Origin: Halorussus limi
GTDB taxonomy: Archaea; Halobacteriota; Halobacteria; Halobacteriales; Haladaptataceae
DNA: 64,000 bases
NCBI RefSeq assembly: GCF_023238205.1
Contig: NZ_CP096659.1
Location: forward strand, 2,311,626-2,375,625
Reading direction: 5' to 3'
Positions 43,915 through 53,141 of this stretch are shown here, piece by piece (the first letter of the stretch is position 1; each line of letters begins with the position of its first letter). Position numbers and translations under genes: made by a program. The notes below the pieces were generated by a model. It was not told the DNA's origin and did no database searches. It worked only from the letters and a program-made list of their open reading frames with translations.

Positions 43915-44634
43915 GTGGAAACTGCAATAGGTCATCCGCGTGTCGTAACAGTCGTGTTCGAGCGTTCGACTGCTTCCGCTCCCGACGCGCCTGACACACC
44001 CGACGGTACACTCCCGCGCTGGCTGGCCCGATACGCCGACTGGGGTCTGTACGGACTGCTGGCAGGGACGATTCTGTGCCTCGCCGCGTTCGTCACCAAC
44101 CCCGTGCCGGACCCGTCGTTCCCGTGGGCGACGCTGCCCGCCTCGGTTCGGTTTCCGGTCGCACAACCGCGAATCGAACACTGGCCGGTGACCTACACCG
44201 CCGGTATCTGGTTGTGGGTGTTCTGTCTCCCGGCGGTGTTTCTGGCCGGGTATCGCCGGTACGCGGGGCGATACGCGGCCGAGAGCGGACGGAGCGCCAC
44301 CCTGTGGCTGGTCGGACTCCCGACCGCGGCGATGTTCGCGCTCACGACCTACTGTCGGTTCTTCTGGCCGAAGCTCTACCCGGCGTCGTGGAACGCGCCG
44401 TCCTACACCTTCGTCTGCTGGCTCTACTGCTCGTCGTACGTTCCGCTGTGGAGCAACGCGGCCTACGCCGTCGCCGTGCTCGGTCTCGTCGCGACCCTGC
44501 TCGCGTACCGCGGAGTCGACCTGACGAAGTACGCGCTGGCGGCGTTCGGCGTGCTGGCGCTCCCGCTCGGCCTGCCAGCGCTCTACGCGGCGTCCCTCCG
44601 CCACAGTGATTCAGACCCGAGCGAGGGTCGTTAG
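43915..44634 (+). CDS. membrane protein of unknown function
   Basis: 239 residues with about five hydrophobic helices (YGLLAGTILCLAAFVTNPVP, YTAGIWLWVFCLPAVFLAGY, LWLVGLPTAAMFALTTYCRF, YAVAVLGLVATLLAYRGVDL, LAAFGVLALPLGLPALYAAS). It has four cysteines, two in VCWLYCSSY. The start is uncertain: GTG at 43915 is used here, and a GTG at 43951 would shorten the N-terminus by 12 residues. It precedes the halocyanin gene by 60 bases but that gene has its own promoter. Not recognised. Confidence 0.65.
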   Translation: METAIGHPRVVTVVFERSTASAPDAPDTPDGTLPRWLARYADWGLYGLLAGTILCLAAFVTNPVPDPSFPWATLPASVRFPVAQPRIEHWPVTYTAGIWLWVFCLPAVFLAGYRRYAGRYAAESGRSATLWLVGLPTAAMFALTTYCRFFWPKLYPASWNAPSYTFVCWLYCSSYVPLWSNAAYAVAVLGLVATLLAYRGVDLTKYALAAFGVLALPLGLPALYAASLRHSDSDPSEGR

Positions 44635-44665
44635 CAGAGTTTTAGGCCGACCAAAACCGGAACGC

Positions 44666-44677
44666 TTTTTATTTTTA
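44666..44677 (+). promoter_or_regulatory. TATA box of the halocyanin-repeat gene
   Basis: A T-rich TATA-like element centred about 24 bases before the ATG at 44695. Its right end overlaps the palindromic operator. Confidence 0.6.
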
Positions 44678-44689
44678 GGTATACCTAAA
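44674..44689. promoter_or_regulatory. perfect 16-base palindromic operator (DtxR-type half sites)
   Basis: TTTAGGTATACCTAAA is a perfect palindrome. The half site TTAGG is the core of DtxR/IdeR/SirR-family operators, which sense iron or manganese. It lies between the TATA box and the start codon, where a bound repressor would block a leaderless transcript. Metal control is inferred, not shown. Confidence 0.7.
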
Positions 44690-44694
44690 CCGAT

Positions 44695-47142
44695 ATGGCG
44701 ACTAATCGACGAGACCTGTTGAAAGCGGGGAGCGCACTGTTCGCGGGCGTCTCGCTCGCGGGTTGCGGCGGGAAGTTAGAATCTGTGGCTCCGGGGTCGT
44801 CCGGCGACCAAAGCGGCGGCGACGCGCCGAAACCGGCCGAACTGGCCGTCGCTGCCGAGTGGAACGTCTACCGGGCGCTGGCGGCCGACGCGCTCGCGCT
44901 CGGCATCGCGGGCGAGTTCGACGCCGCGGCCGGAGTCGCGGCCGACGCCTTCGAGAAGTTCGAGGGGGCCACGGGCGAGTGGGGTGCCCACGAAGTCCTC
45001 GAAACCACCAGCGAGAAGCGCTACGCGGAGTTCGAGGAGGCGCTCGGCCAACTCCGAGAGCGCGCGACGGGCGAGAACGTCGAGGAGATGCGAGTCGAGG
45101 CGGACCTCGTCTCGAAGCACCTCTCGGCCGCCCAGACGAAACTCGTCGGCGAGGAGAACGCTCGCGCGCTCGACCTCCAGTTCTTCGGGACGCGCCTCGC
45201 GACCGCTTCGTCGCTCTACGCGGCCGGGAAGGGCGACGCCGCGGCGACGGTCGCGGGCGACACCTACGAGCAGTTCGAAAAGGCCGCGGTCCACGAGGAC
45301 CTCGAAACGGCCGATTCCGAGAGCTACGAGAGCTTCGAGAGTGCCGTCGAAGCGGTCGAGAAGGCCGCGAAGGCCGGAACCGGCGGAACCGTTCGTAACG
45401 AGGCAAACGCCGCCTTCGACGCCGCCGCGACGGGGTCGTACGCGGTCGCGGCCAGCGAGAGCGCGGCCGGGGCGGGCCACCTCGCGGCGATGCAGGCCCG
45501 CGGCTACGACGCCTCGATGCTGGCCTCGCTTGGCGGCCCCTCGACCGACTTCGCTCACGCCGCCGCGCTGAACGGCTACCGGGCGCGGGCCTACGACGCG
45601 GCGTGGCTGACCGCCCGCGGGAAGTCCGAGTACGCGAAGCGAGTCGCCGAGGATATCTTCGCCCACTTCGAGGGCGCGAAAGCCCACGAAGCGCTCGAAG
45701 AAGCCGACCACGAGGCCTACGAGGGCTTCGAGGGCGGACTGGAGGACCTCGCCACCGCCGCCGGGAACGGCGACGCGGAGGCCGCCGCGAAAGCGGCCGG
45801 TACCGTCGAGAAGCACCTCCGCGCGGGCATCTCGACGCTCGCCACCGACACCGAGGCCGCGGTCCTGCAGGCGGCGTTCTTCCGAGCGCGGTTCGGTGAC
45901 GCCCGCGAACTGTACGCGCTCGGCGACGGCGAGGCCGCGGCCGGCCTCGCGCAGGGCCTCTTCGAGCGATTCGAGAAGGACCAACTCGGCTTCCACGAGA
46001 CGCTCGAACGGACCAGCGAGGACCTCTACGAGGCCTTCGAGCACGAACACCTCCAGAAGGGACTGATTCCGGGGTTCCGGAACGGGAACGACGAAGCGGT
46101 CGCGACTCACTTCGCGGGCGTCGGCGACGCCCTCGTCGAGTTCGCGACGCAGGCCGGGTCGACGGCGCAGGTGAGCGCGGCCGAGAGCGGCCTGATGAGC
46201 GCCCGCGTCTTCGACGCCGCGGCGCTCGCTGCGCTCGGCGAGTCGAGTCGGGCGAAGTCCGTGGTCCGGTCGGCGTTCCGCCACTTCGAGGAGGGCGCGG
46301 GCGGGTTCCACGAGGCGCTGGAACACGCCGGCCAGAAGCGATACGAGTCCTTCGAGAGCGCCCTGAACGCGGTCGGGAGCGCTGCGGAGAGCGGGTCAGA
46401 CGGCGACGCCTACGCGAAGGCGAAGGCGTTCGACGGCGAGGCCGTGGCCGCGATTTACGCGGTCGTCGCGAACGCGGGCGGCGACTTCGGCGGCGCGGCG
46501 GCGGCGGTCGCGCAGGACGCCTTCGCGGCGTTCGAGGAGGCGAAAGTCCACGAGTTGCTGGAGAAGGCCGACCGCGAGGCCTACGAGCGCTTCGAGGGTA
46601 AACTCGAAGGGCTAATCGGGGCGCTCAAAGGCGGGAGCGGCGTCTCCGACGCGCTCGCGGCGTTCTCGCGGGCCTCGGTCCGCGCGGAGTTCGCCGTCGC
46701 TGGAGCGCCGGCGAAAGCCCCGGTCGGCGAGGGCGAGTCCGGCGGCGGCAGCGAGAGTGGGTCCCAGACGCAACTGCAGGGCGGTCCCAACGTCGTGAAG
46801 GGCGTGCCAGACGACGCCGACCACGTCGTGAAACTGAAGGCCGTCTCGTTCGACCCGGCCGAACTGACGGTGCAGAAGGGCGACAAAGTGGCCTTCGAAC
46901 ACGCCGGCGGCGAGGCCCACTCGGTCACGGCCTACGAGGACGGGATTCCGGAGGGCGCAGCGTACTGGGCCTCCGGCGACTTCGACTCACAGAAGCAGGC
47001 CGAGTCGGGGTGGGAGAAGGGCAACGGTGCAGTTCAGTCGGGCCACTCGTTCGTCCGTACCTTCGAGACGAAAGGCACTCACGAGTACTTCTGCATTCCC
47101 CACGAGGCCGCGGGGATGAAGGGAAAAATCGTCGTGGAATAG
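44695..47142 (+). CDS. Tat lipoprotein with helical HExLE repeats and a C-terminal halocyanin domain (DUF5059-like)
   Basis: 815 residues. A twin-arginine signal (NRRDLLKAGSALF) ends in lipobox SLAGC with C24 as lipid site, so the protein sits on the outer face of the membrane. Residues about 50-670 form an all-helical array; six units each contain a F-x-x-FE helix and HExLE: H99, H200, H331, H434, H539 and H619. Interleaved histidines occur at 142, 262, 374 and 472. Residues 700-815 are a type 1 copper domain with ligands H742, C800, H803 and M808. Probable role: electron transfer linked to metal or haem handling; the operator just upstream suggests metal control. Confidence 0.85.
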   Translation: MATNRRDLLKAGSALFAGVSLAGCGGKLESVAPGSSGDQSGGDAPKPAELAVAAEWNVYRALAADALALGIAGEFDAAAGVAADAFEKFEGATGEWGAHEVLETTSEKRYAEFEEALGQLRERATGENVEEMRVEADLVSKHLSAAQTKLVGEENARALDLQFFGTRLATASSLYAAGKGDAAATVAGDTYEQFEKAAVHEDLETADSESYESFESAVEAVEKAAKAGTGGTVRNEANAAFDAAATGSYAVAASESAAGAGHLAAMQARGYDASMLASLGGPSTDFAHAAALNGYRARAYDAAWLTARGKSEYAKRVAEDIFAHFEGAKAHEALEEADHEAYEGFEGGLEDLATAAGNGDAEAAAKAAGTVEKHLRAGISTLATDTEAAVLQAAFFRARFGDARELYALGDGEAAAGLAQGLFERFEKDQLGFHETLERTSEDLYEAFEHEHLQKGLIPGFRNGNDEAVATHFAGVGDALVEFATQAGSTAQVSAAESGLMSARVFDAAALAALGESSRAKSVVRSAFRHFEEGAGGFHEALEHAGQKRYESFESALNAVGSAAESGSDGDAYAKAKAFDGEAVAAIYAVVANAGGDFGGAAAAVAQDAFAAFEEAKVHELLEKADREAYERFEGKLEGLIGALKGGSGVSDALAAFSRASVRAEFAVAGAPAKAPVGEGESGGGSESGSQTQLQGGPNVVKGVPDDADHVVKLKAVSFDPAELTVQKGDKVAFEHAGGEAHSVTAYEDGIPEGAAYWASGDFDSQKQAESGWEKGNGAVQSGHSFVRTFETKGTHEYFCIPHEAAGMKGKIVVE

Positions 47143-47166
47143 CGCGACGCCGGTCGGGTCGTCCGC

Positions 47167-48354
47167 TCACACGTCGCCGTTCAGCGCGGCGAACACGTCC
47201 TCGGCGAGTTCGGCCTGCGACCACATCGCGGCCTCGCCGCCGTTGGCGTAGGCCGCGCCCTCGACCGGAACCTGTCCGCCGCCCATGCGAGCGTGGCCGC
47301 CGGCGCTCGCGCCGGGAATATCGCCGGCGACGGTTTCGAGCGCCTTCCCCATGTGGACCCGGTCGTCGCGCGACCGGCCCGAGAGGTGGACCGTCTCGTC
47401 GCGCCGTCCGTAGACGACCACCGCGGTCACGCCCTCCAGTTGGAGGAGTTCGTCGGCCGCCTGCGGGACGGCGTCGGCGTTGTTCACTCGGCCCACGTCG
47501 CTGACCGCGAACGACCCGCGAACGTCCCGCCCCGAGATGGCGCGGGACTTGACCTCCAGCACCTCGGCGCTGACCTGCGGGTTGGCGATGCGGTCGAGCA
47601 GGTCCTCGTCGACGCCCTCGTAGAGGTACGCCGCCGCCCGGAACTCCGCGTCGGTACAACCGCTGGTCAACTGCTTCGTGTCGGACTGGACGCCGTAGAG
47701 CAGGCCCGTCGAGACCTCGGAGGGCACCGTCAGGCCGTCCGCGTTCGCGTCGTCGTCGGGTCCGACCGGCGTGCCGCCAACGTCCTCCAGATACTCGGCG
47801 ACGATGGTCGCACAGGCCCCGTAGTCGGTGCGCTGGTCGGTGAACTGCTCGCCGGTCCCGTTACCGGGGTGGTGGTCCACGACCGCGTAGGGTTCGAGTC
47901 GCTCGGCCCCTTCGAAGCCGCGGGGCGTGTTGTGGTCGACCAGAATCACGTCCTCGGCGGCGACCTCGCTCACGTGGTCTATCTGTTCGAGTTCGAGGTC
48001 GAGGACCGTCCGGAACGCGCGGTTCTCCTGGTGGCGAATCTGCCCGGCGAACTGGAGGGTGGCGTCGGTGCCGACCTCGCTGGCCAAGTGAGCGACTCCG
48101 ATGGCGCAGGCCATCGCGTCGGGGTCGGGGTTCGGATGCATCAGGACCGCGACCTCGTCGCGCTTTGCCAGCGCGCGCTTGAGTTTGGCGCCCATCGGCC
48201 GCCGAATCCAGCGGACGACCAGCCACAGCGACGCCAGCAGGGCAATCGCTCCGAGAGCGGCGGCCCCCGCGAGTTCGGGCGAACTCAGACCGTAGGACTC
48301 GGCGGCCTGAACGACCTCCCGAACCCCGAGTTCCGGGACGACCGGCAGTTGCAT
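47167..48354 (-). CDS. DHH family phosphoesterase with N-terminal membrane helix
   Basis: 395 residues. One helix (LGAIALLASLWLVVRWIRRP) precedes a DHH domain with HPNPDPDAMACAIG (metal Asp), ILVDHNTPRG and VVDHHPGNG (the DHH motif). DHHA1 follows with ASAGGHARMGGGQVPVEG as the GGGH-type loop. The family includes NrnA-like nanoRNases and cyclic dinucleotide phosphodiesterases; the membrane helix recalls GdpP-like enzymes without their PAS/GGDEF domains. Start at 48354 (ATG) is chosen over the TTG at 48369. The exact substrate is open. Confidence 0.85.
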   Translation of the reverse strand: MQLPVVPELGVREVVQAAESYGLSSPELAGAAALGAIALLASLWLVVRWIRRPMGAKLKRALAKRDEVAVLMHPNPDPDAMACAIGVAHLASEVGTDATLQFAGQIRHQENRAFRTVLDLELEQIDHVSEVAAEDVILVDHNTPRGFEGAERLEPYAVVDHHPGNGTGEQFTDQRTDYGACATIVAEYLEDVGGTPVGPDDDANADGLTVPSEVSTGLLYGVQSDTKQLTSGCTDAEFRAAAYLYEGVDEDLLDRIANPQVSAEVLEVKSRAISGRDVRGSFAVSDVGRVNNADAVPQAADELLQLEGVTAVVVYGRRDETVHLSGRSRDDRVHMGKALETVAGDIPGASAGGHARMGGGQVPVEGAAYANGGEAAMWSQAELAEDVFAALNGDV

Positions 48355-48424
48355 GACTCGTACTGACAACCCCGACGAACAAGAAATTTTCCCGAGAGAT
48401 AGAAATTTGAGGGGTTCGCGCCGA

Positions 48425-49312
48425 TTAGTTCCGGTACGACGCGATTTCCCGACGGTATCCCTCCCGATAGGTCGGATAGCTGAACTCGTATCCGAGGTCC
48501 CGTAGTTTCGCGTTGTCGCACCGCTTGCTGGTCAGAATCCGGCGCTCGGTCCGCTCCGAGAGGTCGCCGTCGGCCAGTCGCTCCTCGGTAGTCTGCTTGG
48601 GCGGGCGTGGCTCCCCGCACTCGTCGGCCAACCAGTCCGCGAAGTCCCACTTCGAGACGGGGTCGTCGTCAGCGACCAGCACGACTTCGCCGCGCGCGAG
48701 GTCCTCGTCCAGCAGGAACCGGACCGCGCCCGCGGCGTCGTCGCGGTGAATCATGTTGAGATAGCCCTCCGTGACCGGTCCCTCCAGATACCGCTGTAGT
48801 CGGGTCCGGCCGGGTCCGTAGATGCCCGCGAGGCGCGCGACGGTGCCGTCGATGCCGTGGTTCCGAGACTCTTCGAGTGCCACGCGCTCGGCCTCGGCCA
48901 GCACCTCGGTCTTGTCGGTCCGGGGGTCGAGGGGCGTCTCCTCGTCGACCCAGTCGCCGCCGTGGTCGCCGTAGACGCCCGTGCTGGACGTGTAGACCAG
49001 TCGCTCCGGCGGGTCGTCGCGCCCGCCGAACTCTTCGATAGCGGTGCGTAACCCCTCGACGTACACCTCGCGGGCGGCCGCCGCGTCGCGCCCGCCGGAA
49101 CTCGCCGCGAAGACCACGGCGTCGGCGTCGGGCACCCCGGCCAGCGAGTCGGCGTCGGTCACGTCGGCCCGCACCGCCTCGAAGCCCGCGTCCTCTATCT
49201 CGGCGATGCCGTCGTCCGAACGCCGGACGCCCACCGCGCGGTGGCCCGCCTCGGTCAACTGGCGACCGAGTTCCAGACCGACGTAGCCGCATCCGAGTAT
49301 CGCCACGTGCAT
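48425..49312 (-). CDS. NAD-dependent epimerase/dehydratase-like SDR protein
   Basis: 295 residues. The dinucleotide site is VAILGCGYVGLELGRQLTEA (residues 3-22), a GxGxxG as in YeeZ-like proteins. LVYTSSTGVYGDHGGDWVDE places the catalytic Ser-Thr and Tyr (VYG), and the C-terminal part (DGTVARLAGIYGPGRTRLQR) is typical of extended SDRs. The YxxxK lysine is not obvious, as in other atypical SDRs. Substrate unknown. A 21-base repeat lies in its promoter region. Confidence 0.85.
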   Translation of the reverse strand: MHVAILGCGYVGLELGRQLTEAGHRAVGVRRSDDGIAEIEDAGFEAVRADVTDADSLAGVPDADAVVFAASSGGRDAAAAREVYVEGLRTAIEEFGGRDDPPERLVYTSSTGVYGDHGGDWVDEETPLDPRTDKTEVLAEAERVALEESRNHGIDGTVARLAGIYGPGRTRLQRYLEGPVTEGYLNMIHRDDAAGAVRFLLDEDLARGEVVLVADDDPVSKWDFADWLADECGEPRPPKQTTEERLADGDLSERTERRILTSKRCDNAKLRDLGYEFSYPTYREGYRREIASYRN

Positions 49313-49364
49313 GCGCCGACGTTGGGGCGTGGCCGGGATAACTCCCCCGACGAAGCCAGTCCGA

Positions 49365-49406
49365 GATAGGTCTGTACCTGGTAGGGACAGGTCTGTATTT
49401 GGTAGA
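49365..49406. repeat. two tandem 21-base direct repeats before the SDR gene
   Basis: Two adjacent copies (49365-49385 and 49386-49406) share GGTCTGTA and GGTAG blocks with the same 21-base phase, and a third weaker partial copy follows with GGTATACATG. They lie 50-100 bases upstream of the minus-strand SDR start. Two helical turns of spacing suggest side-by-side protein binding; this is inference. Confidence 0.5.
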
Positions 49407-49496
49407 GATGGGTATACATGTGTCTCCGAGAACGATAGAAACAGAACTCCGAGGCGGCGAAAACACCGACGCCGACCGAAACGCCGCGAAAATCCG

Positions 49497-49931
49497 CTAC
49501 CGCTGGCGACTCGCGATGAGGTGGTGGAGCGTCGCGTACTCCGCGAGCGTCATCGGCGCGCGCCCCTCGACCTTCTGGTGGACCTGCTTGCCGTCCAAAT
49601 CGTCGATTTCGGCCGCGATGGTGTCCACGTCGAGGACCGCCGTGGTCATCCCCATCAGGAGCGTGTCCCGGACCTCGGCGACGACGGCGTCCGCCGGCGG
49701 AGCGTCGTCGGCCAGCGCCGTGACGGCGGCGGCGTCCTCCAGCGTCAACTCGTCGGCGACCCCGGCGTCTTCGTCGGCCACGGCTTCGAGCGTCTCGCGG
49801 TCCACGCCGGTCTCCTCGGCGACCGAATCGACGCCGCGTTCGTCCACGATGGCGGCGAGGTCCGCGACGTAGTTCGCGCGCACCTCCTCCGGGGAGGTCG
49901 ACTCGGGGTCCTCGATGTCGTCGTAAATCAT
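49497..49931 (-). CDS. DUF5791-like haloarchaeal protein
   Basis: 144 residues, acidic and helical. Phrases SPEEVRANYVADLAAIVDER, VDRETLEAVADEDAGVADEL and GRAPMTLAEYATLHHLIASR match the haloarchaeal DUF5791 group as I recall it. The middle looks like a helix-turn-helix (VAEETGVDRETLEAVADE), so DNA binding is possible. No neighbouring gene gives a clue. Confidence 0.75.
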   Translation of the reverse strand: MIYDDIEDPESTSPEEVRANYVADLAAIVDERGVDSVAEETGVDRETLEAVADEDAGVADELTLEDAAAVTALADDAPPADAVVAEVRDTLLMGMTTAVLDVDTIAAEIDDLDGKQVHQKVEGRAPMTLAEYATLHHLIASRQR

Positions 49932-50018
49932 GGTCGAACCGACGGTCCCGGGATTGAAAGGGGTTTCACTTCGATAGAAGCGGGTCGCGAGACCGACGTC
50001 CGCTCGCGGAGGCGACTC

Positions 50019-53000
50019 TCAGGGCCACCCCGGCGAAGTCTCGTCTCGGTTTCCGCCTCGGTCGCCGACCCCGGGCGGACCGGGCGGCACGACCACCGCG
50101 ACGACCGTCTCGGTCTCGAAGCCGACCGGCGTCGTGCGCCCGACGACCTCCGACTCGCCGTCGCCGTCCCAGTCGAGTCTCACCGTCGCCGACTCGCGGA
50201 CGTAGGTCACCGACTCGCCGGGCGGCCCCTGCGGCGCGCTGACCGCGAAGCGGGCGTACTCGCCCAGGACCTCGACCGACCAGACGTTGAGCGTCGCGTA
50301 CCAGTAGCCCGGCACCGGCGCGACCGGTAACCCGGCCGGGACTGCGCCCAAGGCCTCGCCGAACCACCGCTTGCTGGCGACCTCGGTCGCGTTGGCCAGT
50401 CCGCTCGCCACCGCCTGCTTGAGCGCCGTCCGGGCGACCTGTCGGGTCACGCTCGCGGTCTCGTTCACCGTCGAACGCGTCGGTCCGGCGACTCGCTCGC
50501 GGACCGATTCGACCGCCAACTCGGCGCGCAGGCGGACCCAGTCGCGCCGGTCGGGTCGCCGAAGCGCGGGCCGCCCGCGGACCACGGCCGCCGCGACGGC
50601 CCGGCCCGCCGTCCCGTTCGCCACGGCGAGCGCCCGCCCGGCGGTCGTGTTCCACCGCGCCAGCGCCGACTCGACCGCGGCCCGGCGCTCGGCCGCGCTC
50701 AGGTCGAACCGCGAGAGAGCCAACCCGCCGACCAACTCCCGGCGGACGTTCCGCATCGACGCCGCGAGCGACCGCCGGAGCGCGTCCCGCCGACGCGCCA
50801 GACTCTGATTGTCCGCCTCGGCCAACGTGCGGTTCGCGGCCCGGAGCGCCAGCGCGGCGGTCCGGAGGTCGGTCCGGCCAGACCCGCCGTCGCCGACCGC
50901 CGCCGCGGCGACCGACTCCGCGGCGTCGCCGTACGGGACCGCGAAGACGTTCAGGTTCCGGGCCGCGAGCGGACGTTTCTCCTCGCCAGCGGGAATCGCG
51001 GCGACCTGCTCGTGGTCGAGGCCCGCGAGCGTGAGGTACGGCGGTGCGCCCGACACGCTCAGATTGACCGCGCTCCCCGGCCCGTCGGCGGGCAGGGGTC
51101 GCGGCGGCGAAGTCTCCGGCGTCGTTCGGGCGCGCAGAATCCGGCGGACGCGGTCCAGCGACACCCCCGCGTCGGCGAGCGCGTCCTTCACGCCGCTCCG
51201 GGTCCGCTCCTCGCGGTCGGCACGCGACTCCAATCGCGCGACCACTCGGTCGAGGTACGCGGCCCGCGCCGCGACCCGCGCCCGGTCGGCCGCGCCGTCG
51301 TAGCGACCGGGCGCGTCGAGGAGCGCCGCGCGCCGACTCCGGACCGCCCGAGCGAGTTCGGCGGTCGGCGGCGGACCGCCGACCGCCCGACGCCGAGCGA
51401 CCGTCACCGAGAGGTTCCGGACGCGTTCGCGCAGGCCGACGAGGTCCCGGTAGACCCACCGTCGGAGTCCGTCCGGCCGCCGACCCGCGACCCGTTCGGG
51501 CCGAGTGTCGAGCGTTCCGGCGACCGCCCGACGGGCGGCGGCGTCGAACCCGCCGCGCGACTCGACCAACTCCTCGGTCGCCCGTTGCGACAGGTCCCGG
51601 AGGTTCGGCCCGCCGAGCGCGCCGCCGCGCTCGTGGACGCCCGACACCGGCCGCGAGGGGGCGAACTCGGAGTTCGCGTCGTGGTCGCCCGCGACCCCGA
51701 CCCGCACCGCGAACGTCTCGGTCCACCGCTGGACCGTTCTGCGGGTCTCGGAACCGGTAGTTCCGTTCCCGCGAGCCCCGCCCTCTCGGGTCCACTCGGC
51801 GACGAGCGTTCGGGTTCGCACGACTCGGCGCGACTCGGCACCGAGCAGGTGCCGCCCCTCCGGAGTCCCGAGGGTCGGCGCACTCGCAAGGTCGCCGACG
51901 CCGGACTCCACTGCGGTCCTCGTCCGGACCTCGCTCGACCGGAGCGTCCAGTTCGCGCCCGGCGACTCGGGCGCGGGCCGGGCCTCGCTCTCGACCTCTC
52001 GGACCGCGGCGACGAGGCGCGCGTCGGCGGCGTAAGCCGAGCGCAGAACGCCGGAGAGGTCGGTCCCGTTCGCGCCGGTCACGAGGCCCGCGAACGCGCG
52101 GTCCGCGGTCCGGTTCACGCCGACGCGGAGCGAACGCCGGGTCTCGCGAGAGTCCGTCGGGTTCCCGCTCGTCACCCCGCCGGGCATCGGATTGCGCTTC
52201 TGGTAGTCCCTCGCGGCCGCGAGCAGTTGGTCGGTTCGAGCGGAGCCGTAGTGGGCGTTGGCGGCCGTGAGTAGGTCCGTCGCGCCGACTCTGGCGGTCG
52301 CCCACCTGACCGCGCGCCGGGCCCGGGGGTCGGTCCGGCCGAAGGCGGCCCGCTGTTCGCGCAGGAGCGCGCCGTTCGCCGCGAGTTCGACGTGGCGGTT
52401 CGCCACCACGTTCTCGACCGGCGCGCCGCCGTACTGGGCGTAACCCCGCGCCCACGCCACGGCGTAGAGTCGCGCGGTGAGTCGGCGGCCGAGGCCGGGC
52501 GCGAGCGGACCGCGGTCGAGTCGGGACTCGAACCGCTCGACGCGCTCGTGGAGCGCCAGCGCGGGCGTCGCGACGACCAACTCGGGCGCGAGTCGCTCGC
52601 GCTCGACCACCCGGCCGTCGCGGGTCGCGGTGACGGTGACGTTCCGGATTCGGACGCGGAGTCCGGCGTTCTCGGCGCTCCCGTTGGCCCCGGCCGGGTC
52701 GACTTCGACCCGGCGCTTGGCCGCCCGGAGGTCCGAGGCGTTCCGAATCGCCGGGAGCGAGACCGAAGCGCTGACCGCCGCCGACCCGCTTCCGCCCGTC
52801 CGCACGCCGACTTCGCCGAGACTCTCGCGGGCCGCGAGGTAGATTCGGAGACGGAGCGCGTCGCGGAACGGCGTCGAGTCGTTCAGCGCGCGCCCCGCAG
52901 TGGTGTTCGCGACCGCCGTCACCGGCGCGCTGGCGGCCCGTCGCCCGGCGCGTGCGACCGCATCCCGGAGCGCGGTGTTCGTCGCGGCGGTGGCGCGCTC

Positions 53001-53141
53001 GACGGCGACGCCCACCGAGTCGTCGGTCCGGGGCGTCGGCCCGCCAGCCAGCGAGGCGCTGAGGCCCGCGCTCGCGACCAGTAGGACGACGCCGACGAGC
53101 GCGAACGGAACCCGGCCGCGCCGGTCCTCGGCCAGTCTCAT
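50019..53141 (-). CDS. very large membrane-anchored exported protein of the pilus cluster (DUF7286-like)
   Basis: 1040 residues. A short basic N-terminus (RLAEDRRGRVPF) is followed by one helix (ALVGVVLLVASAGLSASLAG); the rest is an Ala/Arg/Val-rich, largely helical ectodomain of about 1000 residues with no cysteines that I can see. It has repeated VGVNRTADRA-like and RAAVESAL-like helical segments and Asn-x-Ser/Thr sites. Near the end TPVGFETETVVAVVVPPGPP looks beta-like. It is the last of four ATGA/GTGA-overlapped genes, and the start at 53141 overlaps the previous stop. Probably a surface or structural part of the pilus-like system. Confidence 0.75.
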   Translation of the reverse strand: MRLAEDRRGRVPFALVGVVLLVASAGLSASLAGGPTPRTDDSVGVAVERATAATNTALRDAVARAGRRAASAPVTAVANTTAGRALNDSTPFRDALRLRIYLAARESLGEVGVRTGGSGSAAVSASVSLPAIRNASDLRAAKRRVEVDPAGANGSAENAGLRVRIRNVTVTATRDGRVVERERLAPELVVATPALALHERVERFESRLDRGPLAPGLGRRLTARLYAVAWARGYAQYGGAPVENVVANRHVELAANGALLREQRAAFGRTDPRARRAVRWATARVGATDLLTAANAHYGSARTDQLLAAARDYQKRNPMPGGVTSGNPTDSRETRRSLRVGVNRTADRAFAGLVTGANGTDLSGVLRSAYAADARLVAAVREVESEARPAPESPGANWTLRSSEVRTRTAVESGVGDLASAPTLGTPEGRHLLGAESRRVVRTRTLVAEWTREGGARGNGTTGSETRRTVQRWTETFAVRVGVAGDHDANSEFAPSRPVSGVHERGGALGGPNLRDLSQRATEELVESRGGFDAAARRAVAGTLDTRPERVAGRRPDGLRRWVYRDLVGLRERVRNLSVTVARRRAVGGPPPTAELARAVRSRRAALLDAPGRYDGAADRARVAARAAYLDRVVARLESRADREERTRSGVKDALADAGVSLDRVRRILRARTTPETSPPRPLPADGPGSAVNLSVSGAPPYLTLAGLDHEQVAAIPAGEEKRPLAARNLNVFAVPYGDAAESVAAAAVGDGGSGRTDLRTAALALRAANRTLAEADNQSLARRRDALRRSLAASMRNVRRELVGGLALSRFDLSAAERRAAVESALARWNTTAGRALAVANGTAGRAVAAAVVRGRPALRRPDRRDWVRLRAELAVESVRERVAGPTRSTVNETASVTRQVARTALKQAVASGLANATEVASKRWFGEALGAVPAGLPVAPVPGYWYATLNVWSVEVLGEYARFAVSAPQGPPGESVTYVRESATVRLDWDGDGESEVVGRTTPVGFETETVVAVVVPPGPPGVGDRGGNRDETSPGWP

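Noticed and set aside
42733-44604. A longer N-terminal extension of the aldo/keto reductase to 44604
   Set aside because: The extra part lies antisense to a membrane protein gene and has shadow composition; the conserved barrel starts at 43821.
51012-52274. A 420-codon plus-strand open frame within the 1040-residue exported protein
   Set aside because: Antisense shadow of high G+C coding sequence; no conserved motif and no promoter.
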